Source: an uncultured Collinsella sp. (lineage in GTDB: Bacteria; Actinomycetota; Coriobacteriia; Coriobacteriales; Coriobacteriaceae). Taken from it: a stretch of DNA of 34,796 bases. Positions 16,734 through 23,040 of the stretch are shown here, one piece after another (within the stretch, counting starts at the first letter, position 1; every line of letters begins with the position of its first letter). The translations under genes and the position numbers were made by a program. The stretch is from NCBI GenBank assembly GCA_958438955.1, contig CAUBTS010000013.1:1-34796 (forward strand). Direction: 5' to 3'. The notes under the pieces are model-generated. The model was not told the origin of the DNA. It worked only from the letters and a program-made list of their open reading frames with translations, and searched no databases.

Positions 16734-17636
16734 ATGGCAACGCACGAGCTTACGCTCAACCTCAAGAAGACCAACATAGCGCCGCCCGTCATCACCGTGC
16801 ACCAGGGCGACAGCGCCGAGGTCCTGAAGGCCGCCATCTACGACGGCGACAAGAAGGCGACCCTGACGGGCTGCAAGGTGCACCTCATGGCCGCGAAGCC
16901 CGACCACACCTACGTGGAGCAGCAGTTCACTGGCATCAGCGACAACGTGGCCACCGTGACGGTCGACCCCGCCGTCTTCGGCGTGGCCGGGCTGCTCAAG
17001 GTGTGCTACGTGCGCGTGCGGAACGCGGCAGGGCTGGACGCCACCACCGAGAACGTCCTGGTGAACGTGCTGCCCTCGGCGAGCGCGTCGGGCGAGATAT
17101 CCGGCCCGTACGTCGATGCGGTGGAGGCGATCATCGCGAACCTCGAAGGGCAGCTAGCCGACGTGAGCGCGCTGAACGCGCAGATGCAGAAGGCCGAGGC
17201 CTCCCGCGCGAGCGCGGAAAACCAGCGCGCCACGAACGAGAAGGCACGCCAGACCGCCGAAACCAAGCGCGCAGAGGCCGAGAAGAAGCGAGCCACGGCG
17301 GAAAGCGACCGCGTGACCGAGGCCGCTCAGCTGAAAACGGCCTCGCAAGCCGCCACGGCGGCGGCGAACGGCGCAGCCTCGAACGCCAACGCGGCAGCAA
17401 ACACCGCCCTGCAGATAGCAAACAGCGTGGCGCAGGGCAGCGCGGGCAGCTCGGACATGGCCAAGCAGAAGCAGCAGATAGCCGACCTGTACGGCAAGCT
17501 GGCCGACGCCACAGACGCGTTCATCTACGACGACGGCACCGTGTACTGCCCAGCCTCCAAGGCCAGCGCGTCGGGCAGCACCGTCACGTTCGGGAGCACC
17601 TGCACAGCTTCCGGCACCACCCTCACGCTCAAGTAG
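16734..17636 (+). CDS. BppU-like upper baseplate protein
   Basis: This 300-residue protein starts with the BppU N-terminal domain: HELTLNLKKTNIAPPVITVH, VLKAAIYDGDKKATLTGCKVHL, DPAVFGVAGLLKVCYVRVRN. In lactococcal phages this domain attaches baseplate arms to Dit. Residues ~120-245 form a long Ala/Glu-rich coiled coil (AEASRASAENQRATNEKARQ region), and a short beta-rich C-terminus (SGSTVTFGSTCTASGTTLTL) ends it. It directly precedes the DGR target gene, so it probably carries or positions that receptor-binding protein. ATG 16734 overlaps nothing and follows GGAAAGG. Confidence 0.82.
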   Translation: MATHELTLNLKKTNIAPPVITVHQGDSAEVLKAAIYDGDKKATLTGCKVHLMAAKPDHTYVEQQFTGISDNVATVTVDPAVFGVAGLLKVCYVRVRNAAGLDATTENVLVNVLPSASASGEISGPYVDAVEAIIANLEGQLADVSALNAQMQKAEASRASAENQRATNEKARQTAETKRAEAEKKRATAESDRVTEAAQLKTASQAATAAANGAASNANAAANTALQIANSVAQGSAGSSDMAKQKQQIADLYGKLADATDAFIYDDGTVYCPASKASASGSTVTFGSTCTASGTTLTLK

Positions 17637-17658
17637 ACCGAAGAAGGAAGGAAACGAA

Positions 17659-18567
17659 ATGGCACAAGCGAAAACCCTGTCGGTGGGCGGCACCGGCTAC
17701 GAGATCATCGACGAGACAGCGCGCAGAAACGCGCAGACGGCGCTCAACAACGCCGAGTACAACCGCCAGGGCCAGATCGGCAAGTACGGCGGGCAGAGCA
17801 TCGCCGCCATCCTGGCGGGAGAGATCGGCAGCGGAACCGTGTACGACGCCCTGCACAAGCGCATCGCCGCCGCGAACTTCGCGGGCCTGCGCGTGGGCGA
17901 CTACCTGGACGTGCCACTCGTGAGCGCATCCGCCGTCGCCGCCCAGCAGTCCGTGCGCTTCCTGCTGGCGCACATCGACCCGTACCTCTACTGCGGCGAC
18001 AACAGCAAGGGCCACCATATCGCGTTCGTGGCGTCTGCGCCCGTGTCCGTGGCCAAGACCGTGACCGGCGTGGCAAACGACAGCTTCCTGATGTGGAACA
18101 CGACCAACACGAACCAGGGCACCGCCGACCGGAAATGCCCCTACCTGGGCAGCAACCTCAAGGCGTGGGAGAAGCTGTTCGAGGCGTGCCTGCCCGAGGG
18201 GCTGACCAAGTACCTGCTCACCCAGCGCGTGCTGCTTGAGGAGCGGTACAGCGCGAGCGGCGCGCTCAGCGACTCCAACAGCTGGAGCTGGCAGGACATC
18301 GGCAAGGTGTGGTCGCCCTCCGAGATGGAGGTATACGGCTGCCCAGTGTGGGGCACCAAGGGCTACAGCGTGGGCTTCGACTGCCAGTTCGACCTGTTCC
18401 GCGATACCGCGCACCGCTTGAACGGAACTCGGTACACTTGGTGGCTGCGTTCCGTCATGGGTGGCTCCTCGTCCGACGTGTGCTACGTCAGCAACGGCGG
18501 CGTTGCCGGCTACAACTCGGCGACGAACGTCTGGGTTCGCCCCCGCCCCGGCTTCCTCGTCGGCTAG
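17659..18567 (+). CDS. DGR target protein: variable C-type-lectin-like tail-tip adhesin
   Basis: This 302-residue protein is the substrate of the retroelement. Residues 1-60 look like a fibre attachment region (TLSVGGTGYEIIDETAR). Residues ~75-302 form a DUF6273/formylglycine-enzyme-like C-type-lectin domain: LRVGDYLDVPL, VWSPSEMEVYG, then TWWLRSVMG and VWVRPRPGF, the standard closing motif. The final ~43 residues are encoded by the variable repeat. Compared with the template, residues 260 (N to T), 273 (N to D), 278 (N to S), 280 (N to G), 282 (N to V) and 284 (N to G) have changed, all at AAY codons. These positions should be exposed ligand-binding residues. Receptor specificity is unknown. 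Confidence 0.92.
   Translation: MAQAKTLSVGGTGYEIIDETARRNAQTALNNAEYNRQGQIGKYGGQSIAAILAGEIGSGTVYDALHKRIAAANFAGLRVGDYLDVPLVSASAVAAQQSVRFLLAHIDPYLYCGDNSKGHHIAFVASAPVSVAKTVTGVANDSFLMWNTTNTNQGTADRKCPYLGSNLKAWEKLFEACLPEGLTKYLLTQRVLLEERYSASGALSDSNSWSWQDIGKVWSPSEMEVYGCPVWGTKGYSVGFDCQFDLFRDTAHRLNGTRYTWWLRSVMGGSSSDVCYVSNGGVAGYNSATNVWVRPRPGFLVG
18429..18556 (+). repeat. DGR variable repeat (VR)
   Basis: Bases 18429-18551 align without gaps to 19168-19290 with nine mismatches (18437, 18475, 18491, 18496, 18497, 18502, 18503, 18508, 18509). All nine are A in the template; the replacements are seven G, one C and one T. Position 18552 (C for A) may be a tenth, silent in a Gly codon. The 3' end is a GC-only tract (18538-18552), matching the initiation-of-mutagenic-homing element of known DGRs. 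Confidence 0.96.
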
Positions 18568-18575
18568 CCAGCCGA
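18560..18575 (+). other. Hairpin/cruciform downstream of VR
   Basis: TCGGCT and AGCCGA form a 6-bp stem with the tetraloop AGCC, eight bases after the GC-only tract and across the stop codon. In Bordetella phage BPP-1 a hairpin at this place promotes retrohoming. The equivalent region behind TR lacks the left arm, although the following GCCAG...CCGAGT is shared. Confidence 0.65.
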
Positions 18576-18596
18576 GTGCTCTATACTTCTCTTTCG

Positions 18597-18649
18597 ATGC
18601 GACCGCCTTGCGCGGTCGCATCCCTGCCCGCGCAGCGGGCCGTTTTTTT
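18597..18649 (+). terminator. Double hairpin terminator between target gene and avd
   Basis: A first stem ATGCGACCGC/GCGGTCGCAT (18597-18621) with a five-base loop is followed by a second stem GCCCGC/GCGGGC (18626-18640) and seven Ts (18643-18649). It should end transcription of the tail operon ahead of the retroelement genes. Confidence 0.82.
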
Positions 18650-18672
18650 CGCCACTATTTCCGGGAGGTGCC

Positions 18673-19143
18673 ATGAGCGGCGTCTACCAGCGAAACCGCG
18701 AGGTGTCCGAGTACAAGTTCTTCACGCAGGCCATCGCCATCCGCGTGGAGGTCAACAAGCTCATGGCCTCCTCGTCGGTCGTGCCGAAAGCCTACAGGCT
18801 GCTGAACGCAGTCCCCACGGTGGAGACCGCGCGCAGCATCGTATACAACGTCAACCGCGCCGACTGCTTCTACCCCAACAGTTCGTTCAACGCACTTGAG
18901 CGCAAGCGTTACCTGACGCTGGCGATAGCCGACTGCGAGCAGCTGATGCTGGACATGCAGTGCCTCATGGATATCGGCCTGCCCGTGAACGCCAACCGCT
19001 TCGATGAGCTGGCGGCCATGGTCGAGGAGGAGATCAAACTGCTCAAGGGCGCGCGCAAGAACGTGCGCGTCACCGGCAAGAAGACGACCGACGAGCGCAT
19101 AGCCGAGGCCGAGGCCGAGCCAGAGCGCCTGCGTTCGCTATAA
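18673..19143 (+). CDS. avd: DGR accessory variability determinant (Avd-like)
   Basis: This 156-residue protein is predicted to be a four-helix bundle of the Avd type. Avd forms a basic pentameric barrel that binds the reverse transcriptase and template RNA and is needed for mutagenic homing. Visible helices are EYKFFTQAIAIRVEVNKLM, PTVETARSIVYNVNRA, ALERKRYLTLAIADCEQLML and NRFDELAAMVEEEIKLL; a basic segment (ARKNVRVTGKKT) and an acidic tail follow. It starts at ATG 18673 after GGGAGGTG and lies between the target gene and the template repeat, as expected. The tail is a little longer than in the Bordetella protein (about 128 residues). Confidence 0.85.
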   Translation: MSGVYQRNREVSEYKFFTQAIAIRVEVNKLMASSSVVPKAYRLLNAVPTVETARSIVYNVNRADCFYPNSSFNALERKRYLTLAIADCEQLMLDMQCLMDIGLPVNANRFDELAAMVEEEIKLLKGARKNVRVTGKKTTDERIAEAEAEPERLRSL

Positions 19144-19144
19144 T
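19139..19144 (+). promoter_or_regulatory. Candidate -10 box for the DGR template RNA
   Basis: A perfect TATAAT overlaps the avd stop codon in otherwise very GC-rich sequence. A transcript started here would begin near 19151, about 17 bases before the TR. I see no good -35 box, so promoter activity is tentative. Confidence 0.4.
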
Positions 19145-19150
19145 GGGCGG

Positions 19151-19498
19151 CGGTCGCGCCTTGTATATCGGTACAATTGGTGGCTGCGTTCCGTCATGGG
19201 TGGCTCCTCGTCCAACGTGTGCTACGTCAACAACAACGGCAATGCCAACTACAACTCGGCGACGAACGTCTGGGTTCGCCCCCGCCCCGGATTCCCTTAT
19301 TGCCAGACCGAGTAGGCCAGCGGGCCGAAAGCAGAGCGCGGAGAGGAAGGAAGGCGCGACCGTCGGGCTCACGCCCGTAAATACGCACCCCGCGAGGGTG
19401 GCCGGACGCTGCTTGCATGGCGCGGCGCTCCGTGGCTTCGCCGCGTTTCATGGCCATACCTCAAGCGGCTGTCAGAGCCACATTGAAAGCCGTGCGGG
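19151..19498 (+). ncRNA. DGR template RNA region (TR plus 3' spacer)
   Basis: About 355 bases between avd and the reverse transcriptase gene carry no convincing gene. They contain the TR (19168-19296) and a ~200-base GC-rich spacer with potential stems. In studied DGRs the RNA spanning TR and the following spacer is the template and primer platform for cDNA synthesis. Ends given are estimates. Confidence 0.65.
19168..19296 (+). repeat. DGR template repeat (TR)
   Basis: This is the invariant, non-coding donor copy of VR. In the VR reading frame it encodes Asn (AAC or AAT) at every substituted codon, including a run of three AAC codons at 19229-19237. It holds 23 adenines between 19168 and 19290, of which nine are changed in VR. 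It ends in the 14-base GC-only tract at 19277-19290; after that the sequence diverges from VR (IMH versus IMH*). Confidence 0.96.
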
Positions 19499-20689
19499 GT
19501 GCCTTCTGTGAACTCCGAGCAAAGGCGGGCGGCGCGCCGGAAGCGCCGCGAGGAGAAGCGGGCCAAGGCCAAGGCCGAGCGCGTCAAGACGTGCACGCTT
19601 GAGACCGTGGCCGACCTCAACAGCCTGTGTAAGGCTTCCAAGCAGGCCGCGCGCGGCGTGATGTGGAAGGCCTCGACGCAGCGGTACATGAAGGACTACC
19701 TGCGCAACGCCGTCCTGTCCCGCCGCGACCTTTTGGAGGGCCGCGACATATGCCGGGGCTTCATCCGCTTCGACCTATGGGAGCGCGGCAAGCTGCGCCA
19801 CATCAGCGCCGTGCACTTTCCCGAGCGCGTGGTGCAGAAGTCGCTGTCGCAGAACGCGCTCGTGCCCGCGATCGTGCCCACCCTCATAGCCGCGAACTCC
19901 GCGAACATAAAGGGGCGCGGCACCGACTACGCCCTGAAGCTGCTCAAGCGCCACCTGGCCGACCACTGGAGGCGGCACGGCCGCGAGGGCTACATACTGC
20001 TCGGCGACTTCTCCGACTACTTCGCGCGCATAGCGCACCAACCCGTCAAAGACCAGGTGGCCTCCGCGCTGCTAGATCCGCGCGTGGTCGCCTTGGAGCA
20101 CCGCCTGATAGACGCGCAGGGCGATGTGGGCCTGGGGCTGGGCAGCGAGCCGAACCAGATATGCGCCGTCGCGCACCCCAACCGCATGGACCACTACGTA
20201 ATCGAGATGCTGCGCCCCGAGGTCTACGGTCGATATATGGACGACTTCTACCTGATACACGAGTCCAAGGACTACCTGCAGGTGTGCCTGCTGCTCATAG
20301 AGCGCAAATGCGCCGAGCTGGGCATCGAACTGAACCCGCGCAAGACCCGCGTGGTGAAGCTCACGCGCGGGTTCACGTGGCTGAAGAAGCGCATCTTCTA
20401 CACGGACACGGGCCGCATAGTCGTGAAGCCGTGCCGAGACTCCATAACGCGGGAGCGCCGCAAGCTCAAGAAGATGGCCCGCATGGTCGCCGATGGCATC
20501 ATGACCCCCGAGCAGGTGGAGCAGAGCTACCAGAGCTGGCGCGGAGGCATGAAGCGGCTGGACGCGCACCGCAGCGTGCGGGCCATGGACGCGCTGTACC
20601 GCAGCCTGTTCGGAAATCCCGCGGGGGGGGGTTGCTCAATGCAATCCAAACCTGGAGGCGACACGGATGGGAACATGCCCCTACCCTAG
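19499..20689 (+). CDS. DGR reverse transcriptase
   Basis: This 396-residue enzyme copies the template RNA into adenine-mutagenised cDNA. Reverse transcriptase motifs are in order: the catalytic Asp of motif 3 in LLGDFSDYFARI (D170), motif 4 GLGLGSEPNQ (211-220), and motif 5 YMDDF (246-250, D248/D249), followed by ELGIELNPRKTRVVKL and a thumb. DGR enzymes usually read SQ at the end of motif 4; here it is NQ. There is no maturase or endonuclease domain, unlike group II introns. GTG 19499 and GTG 19508 are both possible starts. The last 25 residues lie behind a run of nine Gs and their frame is uncertain. Confidence 0.93.
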   Translation: MPSVNSEQRRAARRKRREEKRAKAKAERVKTCTLETVADLNSLCKASKQAARGVMWKASTQRYMKDYLRNAVLSRRDLLEGRDICRGFIRFDLWERGKLRHISAVHFPERVVQKSLSQNALVPAIVPTLIAANSANIKGRGTDYALKLLKRHLADHWRRHGREGYILLGDFSDYFARIAHQPVKDQVASALLDPRVVALEHRLIDAQGDVGLGLGSEPNQICAVAHPNRMDHYVIEMLRPEVYGRYMDDFYLIHESKDYLQVCLLLIERKCAELGIELNPRKTRVVKLTRGFTWLKKRIFYTDTGRIVVKPCRDSITRERRKLKKMARMVADGIMTPEQVEQSYQSWRGGMKRLDAHRSVRAMDALYRSLFGNPAGGGCSMQSKPGGDTDGNMPLP

Positions 20690-20711
20690 CAACGGAAGGA
20701 GCGACCCATGA
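20667..20711 (+). CDS. Possible 14-residue micro-ORF (MGTCPYPSNGRSDP)
   Basis: A very short frame starts at ATG 20667, eight bases after a full GGAGG, and its TGA overlaps the ATG of the next gene (ATGA at 20708). It lies over the last codons of the reverse transcriptase in another frame. The ribosome site and overlap are better than chance would lead one to expect, but the length is minimal. It may be a leader peptide or part of an alternative reverse transcriptase end. Confidence 0.3.
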   Translation: MGTCPYPSNGRSDP

Positions 20712-20953
20712 CGGAACAGGAAATCGCCGGGGAGATCAACGGCTACAAACAGCAGCTTGAGCAGAGCGACTACAAGGTCATGAAGGCGGTGGAGCGCATC
20801 TTCTCCGCATCGTCCATCACCGACCTGCTCTCGGCCATCGCCGCAGCTGCCAAGGAGGTGGCCGAGATCATCTCGCAGCGCCAGACGTGGCGCGACCGCA
20901 TCAACGAGCTGGAAGCCATGGAGCCCGACCAGCCGGAAGCGCCGCAGGAGTAG
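20708..20953 (+). CDS. Small conserved phage protein between tail and lysis genes
   Basis: This 81-residue helical protein (MTEQEIAGEINGYKQQLEQSDYKVMK...) has the pattern 'L..sDYkvmK..E' near the N-terminus and RQTWRDRINELEA near the end. This matches a family of short proteins found behind tail fibre genes in many Firmicutes phages (usual form 'LaatDYkaiK..EG ... R..wRd.In.lE'). Their role is unknown. ATG 20708 follows GGAAGGAG. The terminator after it closes the DGR block. Confidence 0.75.
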   Translation: MTEQEIAGEINGYKQQLEQSDYKVMKAVERIFSASSITDLLSAIAAAAKEVAEIISQRQTWRDRINELEAMEPDQPEAPQE

Positions 20954-20955
20954 CG

Positions 20956-20983
20956 AGCGCCCCTTCGGGGGCGCTTTTCTTTT
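20956..20983 (+). terminator. Rho-independent terminator before the lysis module
   Basis: An 8-bp stem AGCGCCCC/GGGGCGCT (20956-20963 with 20968-20975) with a TTCG tetraloop is followed by TTTTCTTTT. Confidence 0.87.
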
Positions 20984-21003
20984 GCCCGGCGACACCTCGC
21001 GGA
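20975..21003 (+). repeat. 29-bp module-junction repeat, copy 2
   Basis: This matches 5259-5287 at 27 of 29 positions, again running out of a terminator's T-tail into GGCGACACCTCG. The similarity extends beyond anything the terminator function requires. Confidence 0.8.
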
Positions 21004-21039
21004 CAATCGCGGCAGCGATTCGAGGAGGTGAGAAAACGA

Positions 21040-21453
21040 ATGACCGACGTGCTGGAAATCTTCGCGCCGTACGGCCCCGGGTCGCTTTTCGGCGCGCTGC
21101 TCGTCCTAGTGGTCCTGTACTTCGGCAAGCAGTTCCTCGAAGAGTTCAAGGCCCAGAACGAGCGCAAGGCGAACATCGACCTCAAGCGCGAGGAGCGAAA
21201 GCAGGACGAGGTGAACGAGCGGGCGCAGCGCGACCGCGAGCGCAGCCAGATGGAGGGCCGCATCGCCGCGCAGATGGAGCGCAGCAACGCGCTGATGGAG
21301 GCTATGAAGGCGCTCATGGAGTCCGTCGTGACCTCCAACGAGGTGCTGCACGCCGACCTGGCGAACAGCCAGGCGCGCAGCCAGGGCATGGCGGCGAAGG
21401 TCGACCACATCGCCGACCGCGTTGACCTGCTCTACAAGGAATCGGCTCGATAG
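21040..21453 (+). CDS. Membrane-anchored coiled-coil lysis-region protein
   Basis: This 137-residue protein has one N-terminal transmembrane segment (about residues 12-30, SLFGALLVLVVLYFG) and then a highly charged coiled coil (KANIDLKREERKQDEVNERA ... VDHIADRVDLLYKESAR). This layout resembles XhlA-like or holin-accessory proteins that precede the holin in many Gram-positive phages. ATG 21040 follows GAGGAGGTGAG. Its next neighbour is a holin-like gene, which supports a role in lysis; the exact function is inferred. Confidence 0.7.
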   Translation: MTDVLEIFAPYGPGSLFGALLVLVVLYFGKQFLEEFKAQNERKANIDLKREERKQDEVNERAQRDRERSQMEGRIAAQMERSNALMEAMKALMESVVTSNEVLHADLANSQARSQGMAAKVDHIADRVDLLYKESAR

Positions 21454-21466
21454 AAAGGAATCAGAA

Positions 21467-21772
21467 ATGACAGAAATGCAAGCAATCGCAGCCATCGTGC
21501 TGTCTTTCGCCGTGCCGTTCGCGGTGCAGCTGATCAAGACCGAGGCCATGACCGGCAAGGCCGCGCGCATCCTGGCGCTGGGCTGCTCGCTCCTGGCGGG
21601 CGTCGTGACCGGCTTCGTGGGCGGCGTGCCCGCAGACTCGGGCGCATGGGTCACGTGCGCCTTCGCCGTGGTAGGCGGCGTGCAGGCGGCCTACACGCTG
21701 TTCAAGTCGGTGGGCATCACATCCAAGTGGCTCGACGCCCTGTTGGGCGTGACCGTAGGCGGGAAGGAGTAG
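21467..21772 (+). CDS. Phage holin
   Basis: This 101-residue hydrophobic protein has three likely membrane helices (AIAAIVLSFAVPFAVQLI; ILALGCSLLAGVVTGFVGG; WVTCAFAVVGGVQAAYTLF) and a short polar C-terminus. It should form the membrane lesion that lets endolysin reach peptidoglycan at the end of infection. ATG 21467 follows AGAAAGGA. It ends three bases before the endolysin ATG, the standard holin-endolysin arrangement. Confidence 0.85.
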   Translation: MTEMQAIAAIVLSFAVPFAVQLIKTEAMTGKAARILALGCSLLAGVVTGFVGGVPADSGAWVTCAFAVVGGVQAAYTLFKSVGITSKWLDALLGVTVGGKE

Positions 21773-21775
21773 GCA

Positions 21776-22588
21776 ATGGCTAAACTGTTCATCATCTGCG
21801 GCCACGGCGCTGGCGACCCCGGCTGCTGCGCAGGCGGCTGCACCGAGGCCGAGCGCGTTCGCGCCCTGGGCCAGCGAATCAAGGAACTGGGCGGTTCCGA
21901 GGTCGAGCTGGGCGATACGTCCCGCAACTGGTACGCCGACGGCGGGCTTAACCGCCTGAGCACCGACGCGCCAGTGGTGGAGCTGCACATGGACGCCAGC
22001 GGCATCGCCACGGCCCACGGCGCGCACGTCATCATCAAGGAGGGCTTTGAGCCTGACGAGTACGACAATGCGCTGGCCGACAAGCTGGCGGCGTTCATGC
22101 CCGGGCGCTCCGAGAAGCTGGTGCGCCGTTCCGACCTCGCGAACCCGAACCGAGCCGCCGCGCGCGGCATCAACTACCGCCTGTGCGAGAACGGCTTCAT
22201 CGACAACGACGGCGACCGCGAGAAGTTCAACGGCAACCTGGACGAGCTGGCGCGCATCTACCTGGAATGCTTCGGCATCACTGCTGGAAGCGCCCCCGCA
22301 GCCGTCCCGCAGCCGCAGCCTTCGCAGCAGGAAACGACCGAGAACTTCGGCGGCACCTACCGCTGCACTGTGGACTACCTGCGCGTGCGCGACGCCCCCG
22401 GCCTGGGCGGCACCGAGGTGGCGCACTATTCCAGCGGCGAGACCGTGACGCTGGATAACTGGTACAAGATCGCCGACGGCTACGTGTGGGGCCGATACAC
22501 GGGCTACAGCGGCGCAACGCGCTACATCGCCGTGGGCAAGGCCACGGGCAAGCCAGAGGCCGACGACTATCTGGTGAAGGTGGGATAG
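21776..22588 (+). CDS. Endolysin: N-acetylmuramoyl-L-alanine amidase with SH3 domain
   Basis: This 270-residue enzyme should cleave the bond between muramic acid and the peptide stem. Residues 1-165 are an Amidase_3 zinc domain: IICGHGAGDPG with H10, E24 in TEAERVR, and H71 in VVELHMDAS as likely zinc ligands, plus LCENGFIDND near the end. A Pro/Gln-rich linker (about 172-190) leads to an SH3_3 wall-binding domain with YRCTVDYLRVRDAPGLGG and VTLDNWYKIADGYVWGRYTG. There is no signal peptide, so export depends on the holin. ATG 21776 follows GGAAGGAG. Confidence 0.93.
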   Translation: MAKLFIICGHGAGDPGCCAGGCTEAERVRALGQRIKELGGSEVELGDTSRNWYADGGLNRLSTDAPVVELHMDASGIATAHGAHVIIKEGFEPDEYDNALADKLAAFMPGRSEKLVRRSDLANPNRAAARGINYRLCENGFIDNDGDREKFNGNLDELARIYLECFGITAGSAPAAVPQPQPSQQETTENFGGTYRCTVDYLRVRDAPGLGGTEVAHYSSGETVTLDNWYKIADGYVWGRYTGYSGATRYIAVGKATGKPEADDYLVKVG

Positions 22589-22591
22589 GCC

Positions 22592-22903
22592 ATGCCGTAC
22601 CCGAGCCCCGCAGACGAGGAGCGCAACGGCGGGTGCGGCCCCATCCTCGCGGCGGTCGTCCTGTTGTTCATCGTCCTGGCCGCCGCCAGCTGCGCGTCGC
22701 AGGCCATGGGAGCGCAAGACGTGACCGTGAGGCAAGCCCGCACGGACGGCCCCATATACGACCTGCCCGAGGGCATCGGCCAGGAAATCGTGTGCGACGA
22801 GCACAACCGCGAGTACCTGCTGCTTACCACCGAGCAGGGCGGCGTGTTCCTCATGCCGTACATGGACGAGGACGGCGAGCAGGAGATCATGCCGCAGGCC
22901 TAG
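22592..22903 (+). CDS. Small membrane-anchored protein with DUF6440-like tail
   Basis: This 103-residue protein has one transmembrane segment or uncleaved signal (residues ~17-35, PILAAVVLLFIVLAAAS) with a Cys at the end that is only a weak lipobox match. The outer part ends IVCDEHNREYLLLTTEQGGVFLMPYMDEDG, which resembles the DUF6440 pattern 'iv.d..TgvqYl......g..l.pl.d.dG'. It is translationally close to the endolysin (three-base gap) and is the last phage gene. It could be a lysogeny surface or superinfection protein; this is a guess from position. Confidence 0.68.
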   Translation: MPYPSPADEERNGGCGPILAAVVLLFIVLAAASCASQAMGAQDVTVRQARTDGPIYDLPEGIGQEIVCDEHNREYLLLTTEQGGVFLMPYMDEDGEQEIMPQA

Positions 22904-22908
22904 AACGC

Positions 22909-22944
22909 AAAGAAGCCGCCCCGTATGGAGCGGCTTCTTTCTAT
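22909..22944 (+). terminator. Terminator at the end of the prophage
   Basis: An 11-bp stem AAAGAAGCCGC/GCGGCTTCTTT (22909-22919 with 22930-22940) has a ten-base loop and ends in Ts. It also insulates the phage late operon from the oppositely directed ssrA. Confidence 0.85.
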
Positions 22945-23008
22945 CTGACGAGCAATACGAACGCCCGCCTAACGACGAACACGCGTATGTGTTCGCCTAC
23001 TGAACAGT

Positions 23009-23040
23009 TGGTGGAGGCGCGGAGAATCGAACTCCGGTCC
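23009..23040. other. Predicted phage attachment core in the ssrA 3' end
   Basis: The sharp change from phage lysis genes to tmRNA falls at the T-arm/acceptor end of ssrA, a classic integrase target. The matching core copy would be at the other prophage end, outside the window, so the exact core cannot be measured here. Confidence 0.45.

Noticed and set aside
19143..19511. A 122-codon frame through the template repeat
   Set aside because: The region fits a non-coding DGR template RNA better; the frame has no ribosome site and no family resemblance.
19499..20689. Reverse transcriptase as a group II intron or retron enzyme
   Set aside because: There is no maturase, endonuclease or intron domain V sequence nearby, and an exact TR/VR pair with adenine-only differences shows a DGR instead.
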